64,000 nt of DNA from Breznakia pachnodae (GCF_030814225.1 NZ_JAUSUR010000006.1:1-64000); one strand, 5' to 3'. Positions 37,320-46,950 are shown, counted from the first letter of the stretch. A program made the numbers and translations. The notes: a model not told the origin generated them from the letters alone.

Positions 37320-39255
37320 ACATACCTGCCATTCCTGCCATTACTAGCATTGCTAATAGTAATGCAGAATTTGTAGTATCACCTGCTGCAACTGATGCAG
37401 ATTGATTTGTTGCTGCTGGTGTTTTTGTATTACTTGTAGTTCCTGTGTTTCCTGTGTTACCAGAATCATCTGTAGCTCCAGGAGCAACACTTAAGTCTGT
37501 ATCATCAGAAACTTTTTCCATTGCAGTGTAATCAATTTTTAGTCTTGCTGCAATATCTTGGTTCCCCATAAGTGCAACTTGTGGATTTACTAACACATCA
37601 AGATATTCATTCATGTGAGGAAGTACAAATGAGAAGCTTGTTGGATTTCCATCAGCATCTTTTGTTTCCACAACTGCATTTGTATAACTTCTTGCTAAAC
37701 TAACAATTTTCAACTCCTGCAATGATGCAATGATTGTTCCAAATTGCATTTCCTGTGTATACATGTACATTGTAGCTTCACCATCTTCTACAACGATTCT
37801 TGCAGTTGGTAATACTGCTGAAGCGGCCATTGAAGCTTGATCTGCAGTAGCATGCCATAAAGCAACTGGCACTTCGTATACACCATCTTTTAATACATCA
37901 GCTTCAACAACAACTAATCCATCAATTGCTTCTTGTAAAGCAACAACTTGTGCATCAATCTCTGCTTGTGTAGAGTTTGCATTTGCTGAAACTGTTTCTG
38001 CAGCTGTAATAGCAGCCATTAATGTAGCAAAACTTTCTTCTGTGTATTCGCTTGAATCATATGCTTTAGCAGAACCAATTAATGCATTTAATTCTGTAAA
38101 GTCTAACACAGTAACTGCGCTATCCCATTCGATTTGAAGTTTTTGTCCAACTTCATGTCCATCTGGGAACATTGTTAAGAAATATGAAGGTGTTGGAACT
38201 GGCATGTAAGCCATTAATAATTCTTCTACTACTGTTCCTTCTTTGATTTCAATTGGGAACGTTACTGAAGTCGGGAATCCTTCTTCATCTAAGTCTCCAT
38301 ATAATGCTTCAAGATATACACCATCAGCATTCATAATTTTAAATGATTTCAAATATGCAGTTAAACCTGATTTACCTGCAGTTTTCGTTTGCAATGTCAT
38401 AAGTGTTACACCGTTTGAATATGTTTCAACTACTCCTGTATATTCAACCCATGCATCTTCTTCCGTTGAAGCTACACTTGATGAGCTTAATTGAACAACA
38501 TCTACTTCTTGTCTTTTTACTAACGTTGCACCTTCAGTAGAAGTGATACCAACTAACCCGCTAATCGCTTCTTGAAGCAATGTTGTTTGTTCATTTACTT
38601 CTGCTTGCGTTGCATCTGCATTTGCAAGTACAGTATTTGCATTTGTAATTGCAGTTTGTAATGCAGCATAACTTGCAGATGTATAATTAGCTTTATCATA
38701 ACCATTAGCAGTAGTAACCAATGAAGTTAAAGTTGATTTGTTTGTTTCAATCAAATCTCCGTAATTAACTCGTACAATTGCAGTAGATGTTCTTCCTGAA
38801 GTTTCTAAAGATACATAGATATCTGTTTGGTTCTTTTCAGGAACTTTAAATTTAACAACTTCTGGTTTAGCTTCTGATGTAAAACTAGGAATAAATGTTG
38901 AAATAACCTCTGTATCCTTTGCATTAGCTACATCTGATGAAGCATCCTTATTTTCAAAATAAGAAACTTTATCTGTAACAGCTGGATAAGACATAATTAC
39001 CGTTTCCTGAAAAGTAAGATATAAATACCACTCTCCGTTTTCAACTTTCAATTTTGCATCCGATTTCAATACATCAGCTGACATTGATAAATTTTCAGGG
39101 GCTGTCGCATTATATAACCCTACAGTTACATCGTATTCCCCTTCAGCGATTGTACCGGTATCATCAGCAGATACTTCTGTGGATGGTACTAATGTAGCCA
39201 TCATAGCGAATGCTATCAACACATAGAATAATCTTCTCATTTTATTCATTCTCAT
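37291..39255 (-). CDS. NEAT-domain heme-binding surface protein
   Basis: A 654-residue exported protein with a signal peptide (about 1-31). NEAT-like domains lie at about 34-166, 252-385 (divergent) and 450-580. Between them are two FIVAR-type helical modules (about 170-238 and 385-447, each with TQAE[VI] and LQEAI.GLV). Heme-contact helices SMSADVLKSDA and SMAASAVL are visible in the first and third NEAT. The C-terminus has a GDTTN tail, membrane segment and basic end. AAGGAGG precedes the ATG at 39255. It is the first gene of the heme-uptake operon behind an iron box. Confidence 0.88.
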   Translation of the reverse strand: MRMNKMRRLFYVLIAFAMMATLVPSTEVSADDTGTIAEGEYDVTVGLYNATAPENLSMSADVLKSDAKLKVENGEWYLYLTFQETVIMSYPAVTDKVSYFENKDASSDVANAKDTEVISTFIPSFTSEAKPEVVKFKVPEKNQTDIYVSLETSGRTSTAIVRVNYGDLIETNKSTLTSLVTTANGYDKANYTSASYAALQTAITNANTVLANADATQAEVNEQTTLLQEAISGLVGITSTEGATLVKRQEVDVVQLSSSSVASTEEDAWVEYTGVVETYSNGVTLMTLQTKTAGKSGLTAYLKSFKIMNADGVYLEALYGDLDEEGFPTSVTFPIEIKEGTVVEELLMAYMPVPTPSYFLTMFPDGHEVGQKLQIEWDSAVTVLDFTELNALIGSAKAYDSSEYTEESFATLMAAITAAETVSANANSTQAEIDAQVVALQEAIDGLVVVEADVLKDGVYEVPVALWHATADQASMAASAVLPTARIVVEDGEATMYMYTQEMQFGTIIASLQELKIVSLARSYTNAVVETKDADGNPTSFSFVLPHMNEYLDVLVNPQVALMGNQDIAARLKIDYTAMEKVSDDTDLSVAPGATDDSGNTGNTGTTSNTKTPAATNQSASVAAGDTTNSALLLAMLVMAGMAGMYVTARAKKQ

Positions 39256-39279
39256 GTTTCCTCCTTGAATAAATATTTG

Positions 39280-39298
39280 TTAGTTTAGACTAACATTT
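39280..39298 (-). promoter_or_regulatory. DtxR/IdeR-like iron box before the NEAT gene
   Basis: On the plus strand it reads TTAG-T-TTAG-A-CTAAC-A-TTT, matching the iron-box half-sites TTAGGTTAG/CTAACCTAA at about 14 of 19 positions. It lies 25 bp before the start codon. Confidence 0.65.
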
Positions 39299-39379
39299 AA
39301 AGATTAACATATCATTTCACACAATTCAACCATAAGTTTGTTAAAGTTAACTTTTGTTATAATCACTTATAAAGAAGAT

Positions 39380-39416
39380 ATAAAAAGAGGAAAACTTTTA
39401 TTATTTCTCCTCTTAA
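39380..39416 (-). terminator. terminator of the heterodimeric ABC operon
   Basis: On the minus strand AAGAGGA and TCCTCTT form a stem with an A/T-rich loop, followed by TTTTTAT. Confidence 0.7.
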
Positions 39417-39429
39417 TTCTATTTATGTA

Positions 39430-41160
39430 TTATAGTTTCCAACCAATTGCTTGTTCTCTAACCTTGATGAAATCTGAATATATTCCTTTATTCTTCATCA
39501 ATTCATCATGAGTTCCTCGCTGCACAATATGACCTTCATCCAGTACTAAAATCTGGTTTGCATTCTGTACTGTTTTCAATCTATGAGCAATCATAATGAT
39601 TGTTTTATTTTTCGTTAATTCTTCAATTGCCATTTGTAATCTACTTTCATTTTCCGGATCAACATTTGCTGTTGCTTCATCCAAAATAATAATTGGTGCA
39701 TCTTTTAAAATTGCACGTGCAATTGAGATTCTTTGTTTTTCTCCACCAGATACAGTAGCTCCACCCTCTCCAATGATTGTATCGTATCCTTCAGGTAACG
39801 CTTCAATAAAGTCATGACAGCAAGCTTTTTTAGCTGCTTCAATCACTTCTTCTTTAGTTGCATCTGGTTTACCAAAACGAATATTGTTAATTATTGAATC
39901 ATTAAACAGATATACATTTTGGAACACCATACTGATATTAGCTAATAAACTATCTAAGGTGTATTTTTTCACATCATGTCCACCAATTGTAATTGATCCT
40001 TCATTCACATCCCAGAAACGAGCAATCAGATTACATAGTGTCGTTTTTCCACTTCCTGATGGTCCAACAATTGCTGTTGTTGTTTTCTCTGGAATAATAA
40101 AGCTTTCTTTTTGAATAATTACTTTATTGCCATATGCAAACTGTACATCTTTTCCTTCAATAGTAAATGATGTAGGCGTAATATCTTTACCATCAATATC
40201 GATTGTTGGACTTTGGTTGATTTCTTCAATCTTATCCATTCCGATATCAATTGAACGAAGTAATGCAGACATACTTCCCGCCTGCTCAATTTTAGAAAAT
40301 ACTAAGAATGATGCTACCATCATTAACATACAATTTTCTAATGTCATACTTCCATTCAAGTAAAATAATAAAGATGAAATGATGATAACTACACTTACAA
40401 ATTTTAATACAGTAGACTGAACAAACATAAAAGGAATAAAAGCGAATTCCATGCTTACATTTTGATTCTCACAATGTTCAATTGCCCGATCAATTGTTTT
40501 GTTTGCATCATTGACTAAGTCGAATGCTCTAACAACCCCCATTCCTTGAACATATTCTAGAATTGCACCAACTAAACTGCGTTGTGCTTCTACCCGAATT
40601 GGTGAAGCTTTTGATGATTTCTTCTGCATCATCCTATTCACACATAAGAATAATAATACTCCTAATACTATGATAACACTCATACGCCAGTCCACAAATA
40701 AAATCATAATTGTAATAATTCCACCATGAATAAACCCATGCATTGTATTTTCCATAACCCTTGGTGCAATATTCTGCAGATCTTCCATCGTGTTGGTTAA
40801 GGTTGCTGTAATGGAACCTAAACTGTTGGCATTGAAGTAACCCATTGGCATATACTTCATACGTTCTCCAATTTCAATACGTTTGTCTGAACACATGTCA
40901 AAACTTGCTTCAATGTCATTCATTCTTGAGTTATGACCAAAGATGATAACTCCTACTATACTTACCAACATAATTCCTAAAGAAGTCCATACCGTTGTCA
41001 TCGTAACTTCATTACGCACAACCGCTTGTAATACGATTGATAAGGCAACTAATTGTAAGGCTTGGAAGAACGAACTAATTACATTAACAAGCAAGGCTCT
41101 TTGTAAACGTTGTTTTTGTTTTCCTGCAAATGCAAAGAATTTTTTAATAGTACTAAACAT
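39430..41160 (-). CDS. ABC exporter-fold half-transporter, second subunit
   Basis: A 576-residue fused permease/ATPase with six membrane segments, then GPSGSGKTT, TVSGGEKQRISIARA and ILDEATANVD. It starts at 41160, 6 nt after AAGGAGG, and overlaps its partner gene by 8 bp. Pairs like this include drug exporters and also IrtAB/YbtPQ-type siderophore importers; the iron box upstream favours iron or heme handling. Substrate and direction are inference. Confidence 0.85.
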   Translation of the reverse strand: MFSTIKKFFAFAGKQKQRLQRALLVNVISSFFQALQLVALSIVLQAVVRNEVTMTTVWTSLGIMLVSIVGVIIFGHNSRMNDIEASFDMCSDKRIEIGERMKYMPMGYFNANSLGSITATLTNTMEDLQNIAPRVMENTMHGFIHGGIITIMILFVDWRMSVIIVLGVLLFLCVNRMMQKKSSKASPIRVEAQRSLVGAILEYVQGMGVVRAFDLVNDANKTIDRAIEHCENQNVSMEFAFIPFMFVQSTVLKFVSVVIIISSLLFYLNGSMTLENCMLMMVASFLVFSKIEQAGSMSALLRSIDIGMDKIEEINQSPTIDIDGKDITPTSFTIEGKDVQFAYGNKVIIQKESFIIPEKTTTAIVGPSGSGKTTLCNLIARFWDVNEGSITIGGHDVKKYTLDSLLANISMVFQNVYLFNDSIINNIRFGKPDATKEEVIEAAKKACCHDFIEALPEGYDTIIGEGGATVSGGEKQRISIARAILKDAPIIILDEATANVDPENESRLQMAIEELTKNKTIIMIAHRLKTVQNANQILVLDEGHIVQRGTHDELMKNKGIYSDFIKVREQAIGWKL

Positions 41161-42907
41161 TTGAAACCTCCTTATCCTTACTTTGAATGTGTGATAACCA
41201 CATTGATTTATATAATTCATCACTCTTCAGTAATTCATCATGAGTTCCCTGTGCATGAATGTTTCCATTATCGACTACCACAATCTTATCTGAATCGGTA
41301 ATTGTTGATAAACGATGAGCAATTACGATTAATGTTTTTCCATCAACCAATTTAGCCACTGCTCTTTGAATTACTGCTTCATTTTCTGGATCTGTATATG
41401 CTGTTGCTTCATCCAAAATAACAATCGGTGTATTTCTTAGCATTGCTCTGGCAATCGTAATTCGCTGACGTTCTCCACCTGACAAATGTCCTCCTGCTCC
41501 ACCAACTATGGTTTGATAACCTTGTTCTAACGACATAATAAATTCATGACATCCTGAATCTTTGGCAATTTGAACAACTTCCTCATCACTTGCATCAGGA
41601 TTTCCCATACGAATATTATTCATAATCGTATCATCAAATAAATAGTTATCTTGTGATACATAGGTCATTACATGGGAAAATTGTTTTAACGAAATATCTT
41701 TGATATCTTTATCACCAATTGATATAGAACCTGATGACACATCCCATAAGGATGCAATCAGCTTAGCAATGGTTGATTTCCCTCCACCACTTGGCCCAAC
41801 AAAAGCAGTAACTGTATTCTTAGGAATTTCTAAGTTGATACCATGCAATACCTCACTATCACCATAACTGAAATGTACATCTTTTAATGAAATATCATAA
41901 TCTGAAATTGTCGTTTCCTTTTCTGGACGAATTAGTTCAGGTTGATCAATTACTTCACAGATGTCTTTGACAATAGCTCCTATTTTTGCTAAATCATCAG
42001 TGTATCCCATTGCTGCTAATAATGGTCCCATAATACCAAGCGATAAGATCATAATCATAATAAATGAAGCTGATGTTAATGAGCCAGTCATGTAGAAGTA
42101 AGCACCTACTGGAAGTACTCCAACTAATACTGCTGGCCAGATTGCCATTCCCATTGCGAAATAAATTTGAACACTTCGCATCCAGTTAATTGAATAATTT
42201 GAATACGCGCGAACCACAGTTGTGAATCGTTTATAAGAAGTTGCTGACTGATTAAACGCTTTGATTACTTCAATCCCATTGATATACTCAACCGTTACTG
42301 CACTCATCTCTTTTTCTTTTTCAATCATACCTGCGTATTTTTCACCATATCCATTCATCATTCCCATATAACAGATGAATCCTACGGGTAAGGTAATTAG
42401 TGATACTAATGCCATACGCCAGTCAATCACAAACAAGTATATAACAATTGCAATTGGTACCAAGAAGTTAGATGTCATCTCTGGTACGACGTGAGCCAGT
42501 GTTGGTTCAATACTGTCAATCTTTTCAACCGTTGTATCTTTAAATTTTCCTGATGGTGTATCTAATATATACCCAAGAGGAACATTTGAAAGTTTCTTTA
42601 CTACCTGGTAACGAATTACTGATATAACAGCGAATGTTGCCTTGTGCGAAATATAGGTTGATACATTATGAAATAATGATTTCCCTAGATATCCTACTCC
42701 AGCAATTAAACACTGTGTTACATAAAATGATACTTCTTTATTTCCATCCAATAATGCAACTAACATCTTGGAAACCATGAAGTATGGAATCAGTCCACAT
42801 GCAACACCAATAATTGCAATGATAACTGATAATACATATCTTCCTTGAAATCCCTTTGTAAATTCCATCAATCTTGAAAATGATGAAGTTTCCTTTTCTC
42901 TATCCAT
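41153..42907 (-). CDS. ABC exporter-fold half-transporter, first subunit
   Basis: A 584-residue fused permease/ATPase: six membrane segments, GPSGGGKST, LSGGERQRITIARA and ILDEATAYTD. The ATPase D-loop ends with Y-T-D rather than the common A-N-V-D/A-S-V-D, perhaps reflecting asymmetry in the heterodimer. It is preceded by AAGGAGG and an iron-box-like element, and lies downstream of the tetR gene. Confidence 0.85.
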   Translation of the reverse strand: MDREKETSSFSRLMEFTKGFQGRYVLSVIIAIIGVACGLIPYFMVSKMLVALLDGNKEVSFYVTQCLIAGVGYLGKSLFHNVSTYISHKATFAVISVIRYQVVKKLSNVPLGYILDTPSGKFKDTTVEKIDSIEPTLAHVVPEMTSNFLVPIAIVIYLFVIDWRMALVSLITLPVGFICYMGMMNGYGEKYAGMIEKEKEMSAVTVEYINGIEVIKAFNQSATSYKRFTTVVRAYSNYSINWMRSVQIYFAMGMAIWPAVLVGVLPVGAYFYMTGSLTSASFIMIMILSLGIMGPLLAAMGYTDDLAKIGAIVKDICEVIDQPELIRPEKETTISDYDISLKDVHFSYGDSEVLHGINLEIPKNTVTAFVGPSGGGKSTIAKLIASLWDVSSGSISIGDKDIKDISLKQFSHVMTYVSQDNYLFDDTIMNNIRMGNPDASDEEVVQIAKDSGCHEFIMSLEQGYQTIVGGAGGHLSGGERQRITIARAMLRNTPIVILDEATAYTDPENEAVIQRAVAKLVDGKTLIVIAHRLSTITDSDKIVVVDNGNIHAQGTHDELLKSDELYKSMWLSHIQSKDKEVSNV

Positions 42908-42924
42908 ATTGCCTCCTTAATTTG

Positions 42925-42943
42925 TTAGATAAAGCTAACTTGT
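42925..42943 (-). promoter_or_regulatory. weaker iron-box-like element before the ABC pair
   Basis: The plus-strand sequence begins TTAGATAAAGCTAAC and agrees with the DtxR/IdeR half-sites at about 13 of 19 positions. It is the third such element in this region, each just before an operon start. Confidence 0.5.
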
Positions 42944-42962
42944 TTCGTATTTTTAATGGGAC

Positions 42963-43574
42963 TTATAGTCCCATAATTTCTTTCCATCCTGCGTAGAAAA
43001 ACCGGCTTAAATCTCGTGTGTATACTTCTGCTTCTTCCTGTGTCATATCCCGTCTGACAATCTCAAACAGTGCATGGAAGAATGCATAGTTCATACTGTT
43101 CATAAGTTTCGTATCTGCTTCTTGTACTGGTTTACCTACATCTTTCATTGATTCAAAGAAACGCATCGTATATTTATACTCAATTTCCATTAACTGATCA
43201 ATGTAGTCCTCATAACCAGAACCCTCACAATCATTAATAATAAGTTTAAATGCATCGAAATGTTCATAAATGTATTTAATATACCACATCATATGGTCTG
43301 TAGTATAATCTTCCATCGCTGAAGTTTTTTCATTTGGATTACTTTCATCAAACGTTTTCTGGTGCTCCTCATAACGATCTTTCAGATACATTACTGGCTC
43401 ATCTACTAATGCTTCAAAGAGTTCTCTTTTCCCTTTAAAATATCCATAGAATGCACCTGTGGTAACACCTGCATTTTTAACAATTGTACGCAGAGAAGCA
43501 TCACGAAAACCTTTCTTTAAAAACTCCTGTTTTCCCGATTCTAAAATACGTGTATAAGTTGTTTTATCAGTCAT
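42963..43574 (-). CDS. TetR/AcrR-family regulator
   Basis: A 203-residue regulator. The N-terminal helix-turn-helix is SLRTIVKNAGVTTGAFYGYF (about 27-46), and the helical ligand/dimer domain follows. It probably represses itself and perhaps the ABC pair that follows. A perfect 28-bp palindrome overlaps its promoter, just before its ribosome site. Confidence 0.9.
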   Translation of the reverse strand: MTDKTTYTRILESGKQEFLKKGFRDASLRTIVKNAGVTTGAFYGYFKGKRELFEALVDEPVMYLKDRYEEHQKTFDESNPNEKTSAMEDYTTDHMMWYIKYIYEHFDAFKLIINDCEGSGYEDYIDQLMEIEYKYTMRFFESMKDVGKPVQEADTKLMNSMNYAFFHALFEIVRRDMTQEEAEVYTRDLSRFFYAGWKEIMGL

Positions 43575-43584
43575 ACAACCTCCT

Positions 43585-43612
43585 TATAACAGTGTTATAT
43601 AACACTGTTATA
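43585..43612 (-). promoter_or_regulatory. 28-bp perfect palindrome, TetR operator
   Basis: Half-site TATAACAGTGTTAT is followed directly by its exact reverse complement. It lies immediately upstream of the tetR-type Shine-Dalgarno and includes -10-like sequence, the classic position for autorepression. Confidence 0.85.
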
Positions 43613-43649
43613 ATGCAATATTTTTATAGGAAAGTCAATAGCAACCGTG

Positions 43650-43686
43650 AAAAAAACCTATACGACATATTGCGTATAGGTTTGTA
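43650..43686 (-). terminator. terminator of the GH3 gene
   Basis: AAACCTATACG and CGTATAGGTTT form an 11-bp stem with an 8-nt loop; T runs occur on both strands. Confidence 0.9.
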
Positions 43687-43696
43687 ATATAAAGAT

Positions 43697-46636
43697 TTAT
43701 AGCATTCTTCTTTTCTTAAGGACAAGTCCTCCAGAAACGACAATTAATGCAAGAATTGATAGAATTGCAAGTCCACTAACATCTGTAGTGTCACCTGAAT
43801 TCACTCCTGATCCTGCTGTTGCTGGTGCTGAAGTAACTGCTTTTTCAACACTACCAGTAACACTTACTGTAGCTGTTTCATCTTTTGATGTTGCTGTAAA
43901 TGTAATTGTGTAATCTCCACCTGTTTCCCCTGCATCTTTTAGCGCTGCTAAGTTTGCTGCATCTACACTAATTGTGATGTCATCAGACTGTGCTGCTTTT
44001 GCTAATGAAGTAGTTGTCCAAGCTGCACTTACGTTTGCTTTTTCAATTAATAACTTGTCAGTTGCATCTTTTGCTTCTGCGTTTGTTAATTTAAAATTAT
44101 CTGCTGTAATTGTAAGTGTTTTAATTTCTGTAGTTGGACGATTTGGATTGTATGTATCTACTCTTTCATCATCAATGATTCCAGACCAGTTAAGCCCAAA
44201 TGCAAAGTCATAAGTATTCCCTTCACTGTCTTTATAGCATTCTAAATCATGTGCAACATCTTCATAGTTTGCTTCTACAGTATCCATGTTTGCAGGCATT
44301 TGCATTGGTAATAAACCATTTGGTTCATGACTACCATTGATTACTTCATAAACTGCCTTTTCACTTACTGAATAGTAAACTAAGATTGCATCTACATCTT
44401 CTTCAAACTCTTCAACAATTACGTTTGTACTAACGTTAATTGCTACAACTACAGGAATATCTTTTCCTGTTGCTTCAACTGCTGCTACAGCATTTTGTAG
44501 AGCTGTTAAGTCATATGCATTTGAAATATTTGAAGTAGCACCATAGTATGATCTGTTTTCTTGTGTTCCATCAGCATTTTTGTCCCCTGCAATTGATGTT
44601 GTTCTAACATTTTCACCATCTGCAGTATATGGACCATATTGTAATGATAATGGGTAATAAGATTTTGTACCATCTTCATTAATGATTTGTCCTGCTCTTG
44701 AGAAGTTTGATCCATTGTCCGGACTTCTCATTCCAACAATTACTTTATCCACACCAGTTAAATCCGGAGTAACATAGATTTCTTTTCCATTTGCATCCGT
44801 ACTCTTTGTATCTGTAATCACTGTTCCATAGGTAGCTCTAGCAGTGTCAAGGTCCATTGTTGGTCCCCAAGTTGCATCACTTCCACCAAATAATGAAGTT
44901 GTTGCTTCAGTATACGTATATGGAATATATACTGTCATTTCACTTGGTTGTTTTTCATTTGAAGCAGCATCCTGAATTGTGTTATCAGCATTTTTTACCA
45001 TTACAACTGAATCTAATTGTGCGCTGTATCCATCAGCCATTTTTTCTTCACTACCAGCGATTGCTTTTGATTCATCTAAATCAACATAAGGATTTTCAAA
45101 TAATCCAAGTTGCATTGTTAATGTAATCAAACGTCTTCCACTTGTAGCGAATCTCTCTCTTGCCCAATCTTCACCTTTATTTTCAACCATCATTTCATAA
45201 GCACTATCTACTTCTGGTGTTTCCAGATTCACAATTGGTTTCGCATCATTGTTTCCACCAAACATATCTGTACCAGCCATTAGAATTTCATAATGACGTT
45301 GAGCTGAAGTTAATCCTTCTGCTCCCCATGCCATACCCATGAAACCACTTGGAGAACTTGTTACTCCCCAATCCGTACATACAACGCCATCATATCCATA
45401 TGTATCTCTAATAATTGACATTTTTGAATAGTTATACGCAGAACCTACCATTTCACCCATAATTGAGTTACCATCTGATCCAATTCCGATTGAGTATGAT
45501 GTCATAATCGCTGCTGCTTCATCTGTTCCACCAGTTAAATCAAGAGCTGATTGAAATGGTTTTAAATGTTCATCAAAGTTGTCACCAGGATAAACAGCAT
45601 ATTTACCAGAATCCATGTGTGACTCACGTCCACCTTCTCCTGCTCCATCTCCAGGGAAATGCTTAATCATTGTACTGATTGAACTACTTCCCCAACCAGA
45701 ATCGCTACCATCAGCAGCATATGTTGATTGTGAACCATCTACATACGCTTGAGCCATATCACTTGATAATTGTGTATCTTCACCAAATGTACCACCATTA
45801 CGTAGCCATCTTGGGTCAGTTGCTAAATCAATTTGTGGCCCTAAAGCAGTTGCAATACTTAATGCACGATACTCAGAACTTGTTGCTTTCGCAAAATTAT
45901 ACATGTGTGTTGTACTAAATGTAGCCGCCATACCTAAGTTTGATGGCCAACCAGAGATTTGATCTCCAGTAGAAGCACTTGAATACATATCACCAGAACC
46001 TGCTGTAGATCTAGGGTCAGATGCAAAGTTTACAGGTACATTAAATTCACTATCTTCAACATACGCCTGCATTGCATTCTTCCATCCTACTGCTTCGGTT
46101 ACATTATTCCCAGATGAATCTGTAATATTTCTTACATAAGACGCATCCAGATAACCTTCTTGATCACTTGTTAAACCAGTTCCACCAGAATTCCCTTCAT
46201 GAGAGCTAAATAACATCAATCCAGCAATTTGTTTAATTCCTTCATCCGTACTAGCTAATTCATTAGCTAAAGCAGTCGCTCTAGTATCAACGTCTAATCG
46301 CCAGTCTTCATAGGTATCAAGATTTCCATCTTTATCCATGTCCTTAAATGCATAAGTATACCCATCACTATCTGTAACTTCTATTATCCACTTATTACTA
46401 TCTGCAGGTCCATCAGTATTGTGAAGAAGTGCAAGCACTGGCCCTCCATTTGGATTTGTAATGTAATCTACTTTTACTGTAGTTTCCGCTCCCTCTACAA
46501 CTGTATACATATTTTTCGTTTCGATTGTATATTCAGTTATTTCAGCTGCTACTAAGGGTGTTGAAACACCTACTACAGATACTGCCGCTGCAGACGCAAG
46601 CATACCTTTAAAAACCTTTACATAATTTCTTTTCAT
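43697..46636 (-). CDS. exported, surface-anchored GH3 family glycoside hydrolase
   Basis: A 979-residue secreted enzyme with a signal peptide (about 1-31) and GH3 catalytic core (about 100-830). The nucleophile aspartate is D422 in GVVCTDWG, and the substrate-binding KHFPGDG is near 325. A C-terminal Ig-like region (about 850-935) precedes a GDTTD tail, membrane segment and basic end. Typical activities are beta-glucosidase or beta-xylosidase; the substrate is not fixed. Its leader has a promoter with a cre site, a RAT element and a terminator, so expression is likely induced by a beta-glucoside-type PTS sugar and repressed by glucose. Confidence 0.9.
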   Translation of the reverse strand: MKRNYVKVFKGMLASAAAVSVVGVSTPLVAAEITEYTIETKNMYTVVEGAETTVKVDYITNPNGGPVLALLHNTDGPADSNKWIIEVTDSDGYTYAFKDMDKDGNLDTYEDWRLDVDTRATALANELASTDEGIKQIAGLMLFSSHEGNSGGTGLTSDQEGYLDASYVRNITDSSGNNVTEAVGWKNAMQAYVEDSEFNVPVNFASDPRSTAGSGDMYSSASTGDQISGWPSNLGMAATFSTTHMYNFAKATSSEYRALSIATALGPQIDLATDPRWLRNGGTFGEDTQLSSDMAQAYVDGSQSTYAADGSDSGWGSSSISTMIKHFPGDGAGEGGRESHMDSGKYAVYPGDNFDEHLKPFQSALDLTGGTDEAAAIMTSYSIGIGSDGNSIMGEMVGSAYNYSKMSIIRDTYGYDGVVCTDWGVTSSPSGFMGMAWGAEGLTSAQRHYEILMAGTDMFGGNNDAKPIVNLETPEVDSAYEMMVENKGEDWARERFATSGRRLITLTMQLGLFENPYVDLDESKAIAGSEEKMADGYSAQLDSVVMVKNADNTIQDAASNEKQPSEMTVYIPYTYTEATTSLFGGSDATWGPTMDLDTARATYGTVITDTKSTDANGKEIYVTPDLTGVDKVIVGMRSPDNGSNFSRAGQIINEDGTKSYYPLSLQYGPYTADGENVRTTSIAGDKNADGTQENRSYYGATSNISNAYDLTALQNAVAAVEATGKDIPVVVAINVSTNVIVEEFEEDVDAILVYYSVSEKAVYEVINGSHEPNGLLPMQMPANMDTVEANYEDVAHDLECYKDSEGNTYDFAFGLNWSGIIDDERVDTYNPNRPTTEIKTLTITADNFKLTNAEAKDATDKLLIEKANVSAAWTTTSLAKAAQSDDITISVDAANLAALKDAGETGGDYTITFTATSKDETATVSVTGSVEKAVTSAPATAGSGVNSGDTTDVSGLAILSILALIVVSGGLVLKKRRML

Positions 46637-46871
46637 TTTTTTCCTCTACTTTCATTTTCCTTTTTTACTTGTAATCTATGTAGAATTTTCCTCTTTTACT
46701 CTACACTTAGTTTTGCCCCTCCTAATAATGCATAAACTACAATCCCTGAAAGCTGAGGTTTGGCCAACTTAATGTCACCATCCAAAAATACTATACGTGT
46801 CTTTTTTCGATAATCATCCCTCCCTTTATTTATAAACATCAAACGATGTTGTAACCAACATAAAAATATAA

Positions 46872-46916
46872 AAAACCTATTTAGCGAATTACAAAAAGAA
46901 TTCGTAAATAGGTTTA
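46872..46916 (-). terminator. conditional terminator in the GH3 leader
   Basis: On the minus strand AAACCTATTTA and TAAATAGGTTT, with further CGAATT/AATTCG pairing, form a strong hairpin followed by a T-rich run. It lies about 235 bp before the GH3 start, and its 5' side overlaps the RAT element. Confidence 0.88.
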
Positions 46917-46937
46917 GCTTGTTTCCAATCACTATCC
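46911..46937 (-). promoter_or_regulatory. RAT site for a BglG/LicT-type antiterminator
   Basis: In the RNA the element folds as GG/CC, an internal loop AUA/UAAA, GU/GC, a two-base GA bulge and UUG/CAA, closed by GAAA. This is the layout of the ribonucleic antiterminator bound by LicT/BglG/SacY. It overlaps the terminator's 5' strand, as required for mutually exclusive folding. Confidence 0.8.
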
Positions 46938-46950
46938 ACCTTACTCACAC

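Noticed and set aside
43697..46636. Several long plus-strand open frames inside the GH3, mutS2 and surface-protein genes
   Set aside because: They are antisense shadows of repetitive or Ser/Thr/Gly-rich coding sequence, without ribosome sites or family features.
46696..46932. Open frame of 78 codons on the minus strand in the GH3 leader
   Set aside because: Its start lies inside the RAT/terminator region. A GGGAGG stretch followed by RIVFLDGDIKLA-type sequence is mildly protein-like, but there is no convincing start codon. It may be a relic.
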